From Porphyridium purpureum (taxonomy: Eukaryota; Rhodophyta; Bangiophyceae; Porphyridiales; Porphyridiaceae): a stretch of 64,000 nt of DNA. The position numbers and the translations under genes were made by a program. The notes under the pieces are model-generated. The model had not been told where the DNA came from. It saw only the letters and a list, made by a program, of their open reading frames with translations, and made no database searches. Shown in pieces: positions 10,385 to 19,800 of the stretch (the first letter of the stretch is position 1; each line of letters begins with the position of its first letter). The DNA is taken from positions 1,302,001 through 1,366,000 of the forward strand of contig VRMN01000004.1 in the NCBI GenBank assembly GCA_008690995.1. The letters are read 5' to 3'.

Positions 10385-11644
10385 TTTGGCGCCTTGAAAG
10401 TAACATGCACCAAGGAGTAGTGCTACAGCGACGCGACACGGCGGTGCAGAGAAAGTTCAGGGGCGAGGCTCCGGCAGCGTCAGAGATTTGCCAAGGACCA
10501 GACATGATGGCGTAGATGGCGGCGAATGCAGCGTCCCCGCCACGTACCGAGCAAACGTGGTCTTGGATGTGCCGAGCTGAGGGTGTTGCGTCGATGCCCC
10601 ACGGACATGGAATGGTGACTAGAGCGCGCGCCGAGCAATGAACACCGCATGTGCGTGACGCACGAGTGCGAGTCACTCGGCCTGTAGTTGCAGTAGCCGG
10701 AGCCGCCGGAGCCGGAGCAGCTGCCCCGTGGGCAGGCGGCCAAGAACCACGGTCAGACGCCTGCGCGCTGGCGTGCGTCGGCGTCGGATTCAGGCACGCG
10801 CACTTTCCAGAAGCTGAACACCGTGGACTAGAGTCGGGCGCTGCTCGTCGATCACGGCGACACGCAGCGCGTTGTGCGGTTATTCGTTGGCATGGACGAG
10901 CTTGCGTCCGAAATTGAACTAGCTGAAAACGCACGGTGTCGCTTCGCGCTGTGCTGTTTCGCACCCTGCACGTACAGGTGCGTGCGCAACAACCTGCTGG
11001 ATGATGCACACAAGCAGCCGACTGCTTTCCTCAAGTGTTTACGACGTCATTCTGTTACCCAAGCCTGAGGTTTACACTACAAGCCGCCGCCATCGTCGCA
11101 AAATCAGCCCCGCGGCCGTGTGCCAGATGGTCTGCTAGGGCCACGTTCGCTTCCAGAGGCAGCTGGCGTTTAAGGCGCCTTGGTGCGGCTCCCAAGCTGG
11201 TACTGGCCAATTAGGCGTGCAGGTGCAAGACCTACAGTGCATATGAGGCGATCAATACAACCTCGGCGGAGCGAAGTTCGGCATGCGCCGCATGTGGGCT
11301 GTAGCCATTGATCGCGATGTCAACAGGGTTGAGGAGATTCTTTCGCAGAAGTTGAAGTGCTGGACATCTCGGTGCCAAGTTTCTGGGAAGCACCCTGTAT
11401 TCTTTTTTCATCTGTGGTCAACGGAACGACTTCATCTTCGTTCTCGACTTCACGCAGGAGAGGGAGGAGGAGAGCTAGTGCATGGTAGATCATGAATCAC
11501 GATTTCCCACAGCCTTCCTCAAACATTTAAATACCTTCAACTTCTTGAGGATTCAAAAGCATGGTTTAGGTGTGAATTTACTCGCTTCACTGATCGGTTC
11601 GAGAGGATTGACTACAGACAAGACAGCCGTCTAATCCTCAGGGA
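10385..11644. other. 1.26-kb gap between two minus-strand genes
   Basis: The left part is GC-rich, and its long frames have Arg/Ala/Thr-rich composition that does not look coding. A 58-codon plus-strand frame starts near 10892 (MDELASEIELAENARCRFAL) and a 57-aa minus-strand frame lies at 11320-11493. Neither is recognised. This space probably holds the promoter of the WD40 gene and the 3' UTR of the next gene. Confidence 0.4.
11320..11493 (-). CDS. Possible small secreted peptide or terminal exon (57 aa)
   Basis: ATG at 11493-11491. The product begins MIYHALALLLPLLREVENED, a hydrophobic start like a signal peptide, and continues with a Ser/Thr/Lys/Glu-rich tail of natural-looking composition, ending in PQPC. 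It has no recognised family. It could equally be the last exon of a spliced gene or chance. Listed because the composition differs from the surrounding GC-driven frames. Confidence 0.2.
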   Translation of the reverse strand: MIYHALALLLPLLREVENEDEVVPLTTDEKRIQGASQKLGTEMSSTSTSAKESPQPC

Positions 11645-13603
11645 CTATGATATCGATGCGTGCGTTTTAGCATCATCAAGGGACCACTCGCACACGTACA
11701 TGTCTGTGTCCTTACCGACCCGCTCGCGCTCAGCCTTTGTAAATTTGCTGAAACTGTCCCGCATGGTGACAAAGTAGTCAGCTTTCAGGCACATGGCCAT
11801 GTCTAGCAGCGACGCCATGCCCATGCGGTCGGCTTCCGTTGGGCTCAGGTCAGTGTTGCTGTCAAGGGTTATGGCATTCGGGAAGTATTCTAGGAGCTCC
11901 GCGAGCATGGTTTTCATCGCGGCACGTACGCTGGCCTTTGTAGCAAATTCGCCCCCATGCATGCCATCGTTCAACATGTCCGTAGCTATGTAAAATCGAA
12001 AGTTGCCCTCGCCGAGCTTGCGCTCGTACGTGCGCGAAATCTCCTTCAGCTTTTGCATGCAACTCCGAGACCACTGCAGCATGTACGAACCGTCATCTAT
12101 GGCTTGCACGGCTGCCATGATGCGTCCTCCTCTAAAATGTACCGCAATGTAGGGCAGATTGGCCATCTTGCGCTCCTTCACGCTGTCGGCCAGAGATAGC
12201 ACCTTCGGCGACATGGTGACATATTTCAGATCTAATGCCTGATCATTTTCGCGCCTTTCCTTCTTTGCAAAGTTCTCAAATGCATGCTTGCGGTAGTTTT
12301 CGAACGCCAGGGTTACAGGCAGTTCACGATCACGGACTTCGCTCTGCACGAAATCGAAAATTTCGTCGAAATGCTCGTGACCAAGGTTCGAGTTTTGCGT
12401 GGCCTCCGCACCATTCACGCACAAAATCTTGTCGTAGATGACGTGCGGTGAAAGAGCCCCATAACCTTCAATCTGCGGCGGTGGCGTCGAAGACTTCGCA
12501 AGCACAGACATGGACTCGTCGCACCACCAAAACAGAGCCCGATTCTTCGCGGGCGGAATGGCCGAGTTCTCCCACACAAATATCACCAACGCAGAAACAA
12601 CACTAACAAGCCTCCACTCGTTCCCCTGCAAAAAGCGCGACGTCATTTGGGCCCACGTATGAAAGTCTTCGAGGTTTCCAAACTTGCGAATCTCCTCGAC
12701 GCTAAAGTAGTGATCCAGTGTCGCCACTGGCATCTTTTTCTTGATGAAGTGATAAGGAGTATGGAGTCCGTACTGCACCTTCGTTTCGTGCACAAATGGT
12801 GTCACAATGCTGAAGCCAACGTCTTTGCCAATGTACATCATGTGGATAAATGCGGACCTAAAATTCACAAGACGCTCCCACAAGTCCAGCAACATGACGA
12901 ATCGCTGTACGCACTGCCCGTGCATGTCCATCCACGTTTTGCAGGGACCTTTGACCAAAGAAGATGTTTGAAAGGGCCCCGTCAACGCACCAGTTTGCGC
13001 AAGTGATACTGTTGCCAACTGGCGCTCACTACGCTGGAGCTGCTCCTTCAGCGCGCGCACCTCGGCTTGGGCTGCTTTCAGCGCCTCTTCATCTACCGTC
13101 ATTTGCTGATGCGCCACAGATATCTGTTGCACACGTGCCAATTCATCCTCAAGCTGACGTTTTTTCATGGCCGACTCGGACACTTTGGCGTCACACGTTT
13201 CGTTCAGCTCCTGCACCGTGCTTCTCCACAGTCGAATCTGTTCTGTCAACTTTAAGTTTTCATTCTGTAGGACCACAAGATCTTCAGCTCGATGGCCTGC
13301 ACCGGAATCGCCATGCTCGCGGTCGCCCGCGTTGGCTGCAAATGCCAAGACCTGGAGGACCACAAAACTTACCACGCACAAAAGAGCGAGCATGAAGATC
13401 CAGACCTTGGAATGCACGTTTGTCTCTGCCTTACCGGCAGCGGCAGCTCCATTCTGTGCCGTGCCTGGTGCCATTGCCGCCACCATTCCGACTTGGGCGG
13501 CGCCCGCGGTGTAGCCGTACGTCGCCGGTGCGTAATGCGGCGCGCCCCCTCTGTACGGTATTGCTCCCGCAGGCGCAGACGGATTCGGCTGGTAGTGCTT
13601 CAT
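11645..13603 (-). CDS. Type II membrane protein, putative O-fucosyltransferase-like glycosyltransferase
   Basis: A 652-aa protein from ATG 13603-13601. A Pro/Ala/Tyr-rich cytosolic tail (1-65) precedes one membrane anchor at about 67-90 (VWIFMLALLCVVSFVVLQVL) and a coiled-coil stem (about 105-200) rich in Glu/Lys/Leu. This is the layout of a Golgi type II glycosyltransferase. In the C-terminal third, YIAVHFRGGRI resembles the HxRxGD-type donor-site motif of fucosyltransferases, and ADYFVTMRDSFSKFTKAERE resembles their conserved Ser-Phe-Ser segment near the GDP-binding site. The predicted role is transfer of a sugar, possibly fucose from GDP-fucose, onto glycoproteins or matrix polysaccharide in the Golgi. 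Assignment to a fold is moderately supported; donor and acceptor are inferred. It is divergent from CBP80 with 249 bp between ATGs. Confidence 0.6.
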   Translation of the reverse strand: MKHYQPNPSAPAGAIPYRGGAPHYAPATYGYTAGAAQVGMVAAMAPGTAQNGAAAAGKAETNVHSKVWIFMLALLCVVSFVVLQVLAFAANAGDREHGDSGAGHRAEDLVVLQNENLKLTEQIRLWRSTVQELNETCDAKVSESAMKKRQLEDELARVQQISVAHQQMTVDEEALKAAQAEVRALKEQLQRSERQLATVSLAQTGALTGPFQTSSLVKGPCKTWMDMHGQCVQRFVMLLDLWERLVNFRSAFIHMMYIGKDVGFSIVTPFVHETKVQYGLHTPYHFIKKKMPVATLDHYFSVEEIRKFGNLEDFHTWAQMTSRFLQGNEWRLVSVVSALVIFVWENSAIPPAKNRALFWWCDESMSVLAKSSTPPPQIEGYGALSPHVIYDKILCVNGAEATQNSNLGHEHFDEIFDFVQSEVRDRELPVTLAFENYRKHAFENFAKKERRENDQALDLKYVTMSPKVLSLADSVKERKMANLPYIAVHFRGGRIMAAVQAIDDGSYMLQWSRSCMQKLKEISRTYERKLGEGNFRFYIATDMLNDGMHGGEFATKASVRAAMKTMLAELLEYFPNAITLDSNTDLSPTEADRMGMASLLDMAMCLKADYFVTMRDSFSKFTKAERERVGKDTDMYVCEWSLDDAKTHASIS

Positions 13604-13804
13604 GGCGTCCTCCGTGCGCTCCCGTCCAGCCCTCCGGACCAGCAGCTACCACGTATGTGCGCGCAGGCGCGATGCGCGACTGGTCTTTCGCGCCGCATGT
13701 CGCGCATCAACGGCTGCGTCTGGGATCGGCTTCTAGCTAGGCGCACCGCTCCCTGCTAGGGCGCGCTCGATCCAGAACCACGAACTGGACGCGGTACACT
13801 CACG

Positions 13805-13836
13805 GTACAGTGAACGGTGCTTACATCACGTACAGT
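13805..13836 (+). promoter_or_regulatory. Paired GTACAGT motif just before CBP80
   Basis: GGTACAGTGAACG (core 13805-13811) and CGTACAGTGCTG (core 13830-13836), same strand, 25 bp apart, plus a near-match GGTACACT at 13792. The second core ends 16 bp before the CBP80 ATG (13853), so if it is a core promoter element the 5' UTR would be extremely short, or the site marks an initiator. Confidence 0.45.
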
Positions 13837-13852
13837 GCTGCTGTGCCGCTCG

Positions 13853-16327
13853 ATGCGGTTGGCGCGCGCGGTGGGAGGCGGATGCGCGGCGTGGTGCGCG
13901 ACGATCCGACGCGAAGCCGACACTGCCGCGCTCAAATGGAGGGACGCGCGCGGCTGGAAGTCGAGCGCCAGCGCAAGCGCAGCGGCGTACCTGGCGGGCG
14001 TCGCTGACAGGATCACAAACCCGACAGACCTCGAGCGGCGGCGGGCCGCAGCGCGCACGCTCGACGAGCAGCTTCAGGCCGCGCAACCGGAGGTGCTGGA
14101 CGCCGCCGTTCACGCCTTTCTGCGATGCTCGCTGGAGCTCTCCGCAAAGGCGCCCCTGTACGCAACTCTTCTGGCGCTTCTCATGCGCACCGTCGCCAAG
14201 GGCGTCGAGTTTGTCGGACGCTTCTTGGGAGCCTTTCTTGGAACCCTTCACAATGTGCTCAGAGAGGGCGAGGCCGCAAGGGCCAGGCGAATGCTCCGCT
14301 TCATGGCTGAGCTTGTGAATGCGAATGTGCTCAACGCTAAATATTTCATGCACTTTCTGATCAGGCTCGTGCAGGGCTCCCACGCAGAGCACCAGATCCG
14401 GCCAAAACTTCACGCCCGCAAGCGGTTCTTGGCTGATATTGCGCTGTCGTGTCTACCTTGGTGTGGATCTGCACTCGTTCGCCTTGAGCCGGAGCTTCTA
14501 CATGAACTGACATCTCTGTCCAACTCTTTTCGTCAGATTTACATGGCAAGCCAGGAATGGAGCTTCTTGCGCCCCATGAAGCCTGACGGCGTTAACCCAT
14601 CTCGAACGCGTCAACCCGATGCTTCGGTACCGGGCGCGGTGCACTGCGAAGATCGGCTGCTGCTGGTTTTTCAAGCCGTTGACGAGTTAAGCAACAACAA
14701 CTGGGAATGCGCAGTTCCCCTAAAGCCTTACCGCCTCTTCGAGGCAGAATTAGCAAATGGGATGACGCTGGAACCCCCGACAGAAATCAGCATACCGCCG
14801 CACTCGCGCACCAGTCGATACTCAGCGGCAGAGTTCCTCTTCCATTTTGACCTTTCCCCAGCCGAGGAGGAAGAAGCCGGTGACAAGAAGCGGTTGAGTT
14901 TGGCCATGGAAAAGCTGGTCATTTCTGACTACGTGTGTGATATTTTGGACAACTTTGGCGCAAATTATCAGCTTGGAGTGGAACGTTTTCTGCAAATCCC
15001 GACACCGTACTATTATAAGCATCGCGTGGTGGAGACTGTGCTTTCCACCATGCTGGCGCTGCCAAGAAGCAAGTCGCCGCTTGTCTACTATGGCGTGAGC
15101 CTTGCTCACGCCTGTCGCGTGCGTGGGGGAGGCGTGCCCTTCCCCTTGATGAATTGCACAGAACAGCTGTACCTGCACTGCGCTGAGTTGGACGCGGAAG
15201 TTTTCGATCGGTTTGCCGAATGGTTTGCGTATCATCTGAACAACTTTCAATTCCAGTGGAACTGGGAGGACTGGGTTGATGTGACGGAAGACAAGGCAGA
15301 CGACGCAAATCGAGGCAGTCATGCTCGACCATTTAAAGCGCTCTTTGTGAAGATGGTGCTTGATCGTCTGACACGGCATGCGAGTCTTGAGGAAATCAAG
15401 GGAATTTTGCCGGAGGAGCTGCACCCTCTTCTGCCGCCAAAGCCTGAGCCTGACCTCGATATGTTTGGACAGGATCCGCAAGTGCAGAGTTTGCGAGGGA
15501 TAATTACGGGTAAGGGGAAGCTGGAGCTTGACCAAGTACGTGCAGAATTGTACGAAGCAACTGCTCGCTCAAACAGCGTGTATCGGTTTTGCTTGCTGGT
15601 GAAGGCGTTGCTCCTGGGAAGCATGAAAACGTACAGCCACTTTGACATTATTTCAGAAAGGTACATGCCCCTTCTCCGTGAGCTGGCGCTCGCAGCTGGC
15701 GAGACCGGCCAGGCTGAAGCGATTAGTATTGCGCTCCGATTTTGGCGGAATTCTGCTCAGAACTCGTGTTTTATCTTAAACCGATTCAACTACTTGGGCA
15801 TTATTCCAGACACCACGACTGCGACCACGCTTGTGCCCGTGGGCCATAGCGACATGGATCCGAACGAGCTTCAGGCGATGCTGTACCGATTCGAAGTGTG
15901 GGAATATTTGCGTGAAATCGTCCTGCGGAACGCACTAGCGCTAGATCGTGCGAATCGGGAGGTAACAATAGCGGCCTATGCTGCAAACCATGCCACTGAA
16001 GGCGAAGCGGAAGCGGCGCTCGCGGCTTTGGATTCGGCGCGGAGCGCGCAAGAACAATGCAGAGTGAGTATTCAAAATATCCTCCTAGTGGTTCTGTCGC
16101 AGCTGTTTGCCTTGTATGCTGTCATCCTTCGCTCTCTACCGGAGAATAACAGTTCCCGGGCAGTGCTGGTGTGGCGCGTGCGCGGCATGATCATTGAATT
16201 CGCGCGGAAAACGCCTGATACAACCTCGGCAATTTTGCCGCGCATTCAGTACGCCCAGGATTTGGTTGAGCTGCAGCGGTGTATCGATGAGTTGCATGTC
16301 ATCAGTGAATGCAATATTTTGGAGTGA
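13853..16327 (+). CDS. NCBP1: Nuclear cap-binding protein subunit 1 (CBP80)
   Basis: An 824-aa protein. The first ATG of the frame is at 13853 ([10 protein letters not shown]). The family is recognised from the MIF4G-like helical repeats: N-terminal MIF4G (about residues 30-220), the second around [23 protein letters not shown] (about 455-480), and the third near [14 protein letters not shown] (about 625-640). In known cap-binding complexes CBP80 holds CBP20 on the m7G cap of new RNA polymerase II transcripts and links capping to splicing, export and decay. The length matches animal and plant homologues (about 790-850). The N-terminal 40 residues are GC-rich and poorly conserved, so the exact start is uncertain. 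It is one of several RNA-processing genes in the window. Confidence 0.85.
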   Translation: [824 protein letters not shown]

Positions 16328-16780
16328 GAGGTACGAAGCATGTGGAATGTCGGTTCTTTAGGTTTAGAGAGATCGGGAAAAAGTCTCACCTTCTACTCCT
16401 TCTCCCTGAAAGAGCACGCTCTCTCGTGAATATCTGAAACCCATTTGCTGGTTGTTCCTCACGGCTTCACCAAGAAAATCACGGTTACGAAAACTTCTCT
16501 CTTTCAGCGGGGATGGGGGGGAATTCTTCCCCGAAATATGCTTTCAGAACTATTTCTCCCCGAACTTGCAACATTGGCGAAAGTTGCTCTTCCCTGCTGA
16601 TGTGATAGGGCACCTTACGATATAGTTTCCAGGGGTGACTGGAGGGTCTCCATTGGCAGACGGACCCTGCTGATATCAGGGACACACACGGGATCAAGTA
16701 GAAGCCACCATAAGCACCTCCAAGTCGCCAGCGTCATCCAAACTTCTTCCTTTGGTAGATGCCCGATCGCGCGAGGCCGA
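16328..16780. other. Convergent 3' region of CBP80 and ferritin
   Basis: A 453-bp space holding two 3' ends. A 70-codon frame (16485-16697, -) is present but has no ATG support and no recognisable product. Nothing else seen. Confidence 0.4.
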
Positions 16781-17335
16781 CTATTTCCCGATCATGTCGT
16801 CCAGATGTCGGATAAGGCCCGGCATGACGGTATAATCATGTGCGATGATGAGATTCTTCTTCGCCGAGGCCACTTCCTCGATTTGCATCTGGATGAATTC
16901 GTCGAGAAAAACGCCGGTCGATTTGTCGCCATCCTTCTCAGCGAGTTCGGCCAGAGCTTGGATCTTGCCAGAAATGCTCTTCTCGTGCTCGTAGGCGTCA
17001 GCGAATACGTCCACGTGCTTTGGCCAACTTGCCTTGGGCGCCTTGACCGAAGGCACTTGTGGCATACCTCCTCGCTTGACCATGTAGTTCATGAATGTCA
17101 CGGCATGGGTGCGCTCTTCCAGCGACTCCTTCTCGAAGAAGTTTGCGATTCCATCGAGGCGGAAGTTCTTAAAGTAGAAGGACATGGAGAGATATGTAGC
17201 GCTTGCATTAAATTCTTCGGCAACATGAGCATTGAGCGCCTTTTCCATATTGGGGCTCAGCATAGAGCCGCCAGACGCGGTGGTCATGGTCGAGAGGGCG
17301 CGCCGCACGGCCGCAGCTGAGCGAATCAGCACCAT
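16781..17335 (-). CDS. Ferritin, organelle-targeted
   Basis: A 184-aa protein from the ATG at 17335-17333. The first about 23 residues (MVLIRSAAAVRRALSTMTTA) are Arg/Ser/Ala-rich without acids, typical of a plastid or mitochondrial transit peptide. The mature part is a four-helix ferritin: helix A NAHVAEEFNASATYLSMSFY with the ferroxidase Glu; helix B FFEKESLEERTHAVTFMNYM with the conserved E-x2-H ligands; helix C around FADAYEHEKSISGKI; helix D QMQIEEVASAKKNL. It stores iron as ferrihydrite in a 24-mer and detoxifies Fe(II). Ferroxidase residues of the H/plant type are present, so it should be catalytically active. It is divergent from the casein kinase, sharing a back-to-back GTACAGT pair. 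No iron-responsive element was recognised. Confidence 0.92.
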   Translation of the reverse strand: MVLIRSAAAVRRALSTMTTASGGSMLSPNMEKALNAHVAEEFNASATYLSMSFYFKNFRLDGIANFFEKESLEERTHAVTFMNYMVKRGGMPQVPSVKAPKASWPKHVDVFADAYEHEKSISGKIQALAELAEKDGDKSTGVFLDEFIQMQIEEVASAKKNLIIAHDYTVMPGLIRHLDDMIGK

Positions 17336-17509
17336 GGTTTCAAACTTGCCACTCGTGATGTCTATCCGGCTGCTGCTATCCGCGTCGTCGCGCACGTGTG
17401 GTGCACCGTCCACGCACAAACCGCAGCAGTCTCGGTCTCGAGCGCGAGCGAACAAGTAGCAAGAGCTGAAGCGGCGTCATGCCGTGCGCCACCCGCGCTT
17501 CCAACGCGC

Positions 17510-17539
17510 ACTGTACCGACGGCTGTGCGGATGTACAGT
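17510..17539. promoter_or_regulatory. Back-to-back GTACAGT pair between ferritin and kinase
   Basis: ACTGTAC at 17510-17516 (on the minus strand CGGTACAGTGCGCG, pointing to ferritin) and GTACAGT at 17533-17539 (pointing to the kinase), inner gap 16 bp. They form a divergent dyad in the only shared space of the two genes. A bidirectional promoter is inferred. Confidence 0.5.
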
Positions 17540-17861
17540 TCGCGCACCAATTCCAGTACCCCGGTAGTGTACAAATCGCGCGCTGCTTGTTCTTTGTTTT
17601 CTTGGGATGCGCTCGATCGTGCCAGTCGCTTGGGGGGCGTGGCGATCGTGCTGCGGTTTGTGCAGGCGGACGGTGCGTCACGGCGAGAAGACAAGCGCGC
17701 TGGTGCGGGTACGGGTGCGGGCGCGCGCCGACGAAGCTCAATTCGGCGGGGGCGTCGAACGGTCACGCAGAAGCTAAGGGTGGGCGCTGCTCCGAGCGCG
17801 CATCATCGCTTGCCTTCCGCACGGGAACGGCGAAGGATCGAGGTAGACAGCCCCGACTGAC

Positions 17862-19673
17862 ATGGCAGAGGATGAGCATCATCGCAAGGACCCTGTGCCC
17901 GCACAGGTGGGTGAAGGGCGCAAGCGCTTCAATATTATCCGCACTGCGCATCTGGGCTCCGGGCACTTTGGAGACGTGTATATGGGCACGCACTACAGCA
18001 CCATGAAGAAGGTCGCGGTCAAGCTGGAGCACCGCTCGGGCAGTATTGCAAGAAGGGAGTGGGAGGTCATGCGAGCCATGGACGGGGACGGGGTTCCTGC
18101 CGTTTATTACACTGGCATGAGCGGCAGATATTACGTCATGGTCATGGATTTGCTCGGCCCGACGCTCCAGCGCATTCTCGAGTCGTCACCAAACAGGAAC
18201 CTCCCTTGGGAGACTGTCTCGGCCATCGGCACCAAGTGCGTCGAACTTCTGAGGAAACTGCACCGGCGTGGATATGTCCATGGTGATGTAAAGCCAGAAA
18301 ATTTTCTGTGTGCATTCCGCGATGATAGCAATTCGGCTCCTCGAGACGGCTTGTTCATGGTCGATCTCGGCCTGGCGAGCAAGTGGGCTGATCCATCCTT
18401 GCCTGGAGGCCACATCAGCTACGGGCAGCGAATCGATCACTTTTCGGGAACTGTAAGGTACGCTTCGGTGAATGCACACTTGGGAAGGTGGCTATCACGC
18501 AGAGACGATCTGGAGTCTCTAGGTTACATGCTGCTTTATTTGTTCAACGGGTCATTGCCATGGCAGGGCTACTGTGGTGATGATAAGAATATGCACGTCT
18601 GCGAGACGAAGGGCCGCCTCACGGTCGATGTGTTGTGTCGGAGCGCGCCAGAAGTCATGCAGTACTATCTTGCGTACGTTCGTGCGCTGAAGTTCGAGGA
18701 GGCGCCTGATTATGATTATCTCATGCTCGTATTGGACCACAACCGTGGCATGAAGGAGATCCGTAAGCTATTGACACTCAAGGCCCCGAAGGATTCTCCG
18801 CCGGCAGGGAACGGTTCCGTCAGCGGCGCGGCGTCGGTGGGAAGCAAGCGCAAGCGCGGCGATGACGCTGAGGATGCGGACTCTCAGGCGCTCAAGAAGC
18901 ATAAGGTCGTTGTACCCAAGCGTATCAAAACGCACCAGTGGGTTATTGTATCCACGTCTTCACGCACGGGGAACTCGCCGCACACCCAGTGCTACACTTC
19001 TCATACGACGTATGCGAATCTTGCAAAGGAGGTGGAGAAAAAGTGGTCGCACGGTATGCGCATCACGTCGCTCAACTTTGCTGGCCAGATGTGGACGGCT
19101 GTTCTGAATGCCCAAAATAGTGGATATCTTGAGCAAGCTCTCCACTACTGCCCCGAATCTGAATTTCCACGCGACTGGGTTCGCCGAAAATGGGATGAAG
19201 GATTCTTCATTACGTCGGTCGCCGGCAATGACAACTGCTGGGGCGTAGTCTGCTCCACCATGCAGCGCGGTCGTAAATACAAGCAACAAAGCTATATTGT
19301 ATCGGCAACGTTTCCGAGCAAGTGGGTGAGCGAGAAATGGGCCGGTGGATACTTCATCACAGCGATCGCCACGCAAGGCTGTTTCCAGCAGCAATGGTGC
19401 GTTGTTATGAGTCGTGGTGCTCCGTATAAGGATCAATGTGTGGAGCTAGATTTCGGATATCCGAGTGAGAGTATTCATTATCGGTGGGATGAGAACTACA
19501 TGATTACCGCGATTGCGTGCACCCAAGACCAGAGCGCTTACGTGCTCAGCCGTGGCCATTGTTTTGGGGAAGAACAGCGAGCCACGCGCACTTCACATGG
19601 CCCCCTTCATAAGATACGGGAGGACTGGAACGATCTGCTGTACGTGAGCTGTTTGGCGTATGGACGCGTGTAA
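17862..19673 (+). CDS. MUT9-like casein kinase I
   Basis: A 603-aa protein from ATG 17862. The kinase domain covers residues about 23-310: glycine loop LGSGHFGDVY (31-40), ATP-binding K54 in VAVKLEH, catalytic loop HGDVKPENF (140-148; casein kinase form with HGD in place of HRD), DLG at 168-170, and GTVRYASVNAHLG after it. A bipartite nuclear signal follows (KRKRGDD to KKHKVVVPKR, about 325-355), then a C-terminal domain of four WD-spaced repeats (W-VSEKWAGGYFITAIAT type, about 360-600). That tail is characteristic of MUT9-like/HD16-type kinases of plants and algae, which phosphorylate histones H3/H2A and light-signalling proteins. The role here in chromatin or light signalling is inferred from the family. 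It is divergent from ferritin. Confidence 0.9.
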   Translation: MAEDEHHRKDPVPAQVGEGRKRFNIIRTAHLGSGHFGDVYMGTHYSTMKKVAVKLEHRSGSIARREWEVMRAMDGDGVPAVYYTGMSGRYYVMVMDLLGPTLQRILESSPNRNLPWETVSAIGTKCVELLRKLHRRGYVHGDVKPENFLCAFRDDSNSAPRDGLFMVDLGLASKWADPSLPGGHISYGQRIDHFSGTVRYASVNAHLGRWLSRRDDLESLGYMLLYLFNGSLPWQGYCGDDKNMHVCETKGRLTVDVLCRSAPEVMQYYLAYVRALKFEEAPDYDYLMLVLDHNRGMKEIRKLLTLKAPKDSPPAGNGSVSGAASVGSKRKRGDDAEDADSQALKKHKVVVPKRIKTHQWVIVSTSSRTGNSPHTQCYTSHTTYANLAKEVEKKWSHGMRITSLNFAGQMWTAVLNAQNSGYLEQALHYCPESEFPRDWVRRKWDEGFFITSVAGNDNCWGVVCSTMQRGRKYKQQSYIVSATFPSKWVSEKWAGGYFITAIATQGCFQQQWCVVMSRGAPYKDQCVELDFGYPSESIHYRWDENYMITAIACTQDQSAYVLSRGHCFGEEQRATRTSHGPLHKIREDWNDLLYVSCLAYGRV

Positions 19674-19763
19674 TGGTGGACGTGTTTGGAAACCAGGCAT
19701 GTGCATAGCGTCTGGTGGGACCATCGTATTCGTTGCTTATGCCATCCAAAGTCAGGCAAAGCC

Positions 19764-19800
<37 letters not shown>

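Noticed and set aside
10377-11009. 210-codon minus-strand frame upstream of the WD40 gene
   Set aside because: Arg/Ala/Thr/Cys-biased composition from GC-rich DNA, and overlap with the WD40 start region; no domain.
11080-11240. Possible tRNA or structured RNA in the gap before the fucosyltransferase-like gene
   Set aside because: No T-loop consensus or cloverleaf pairing could be drawn by eye.
13817-13852. Extension of CBP80 to a GTG at 13817
   Set aside because: Nuclear eukaryotic genes start at ATG; the first in frame is 13853, and the extension runs through the GTACAGT motif.
17336-17455. Upstream extension of ferritin
   Set aside because: It would start at TTG; the ATG at 17335 gives a good transit peptide.
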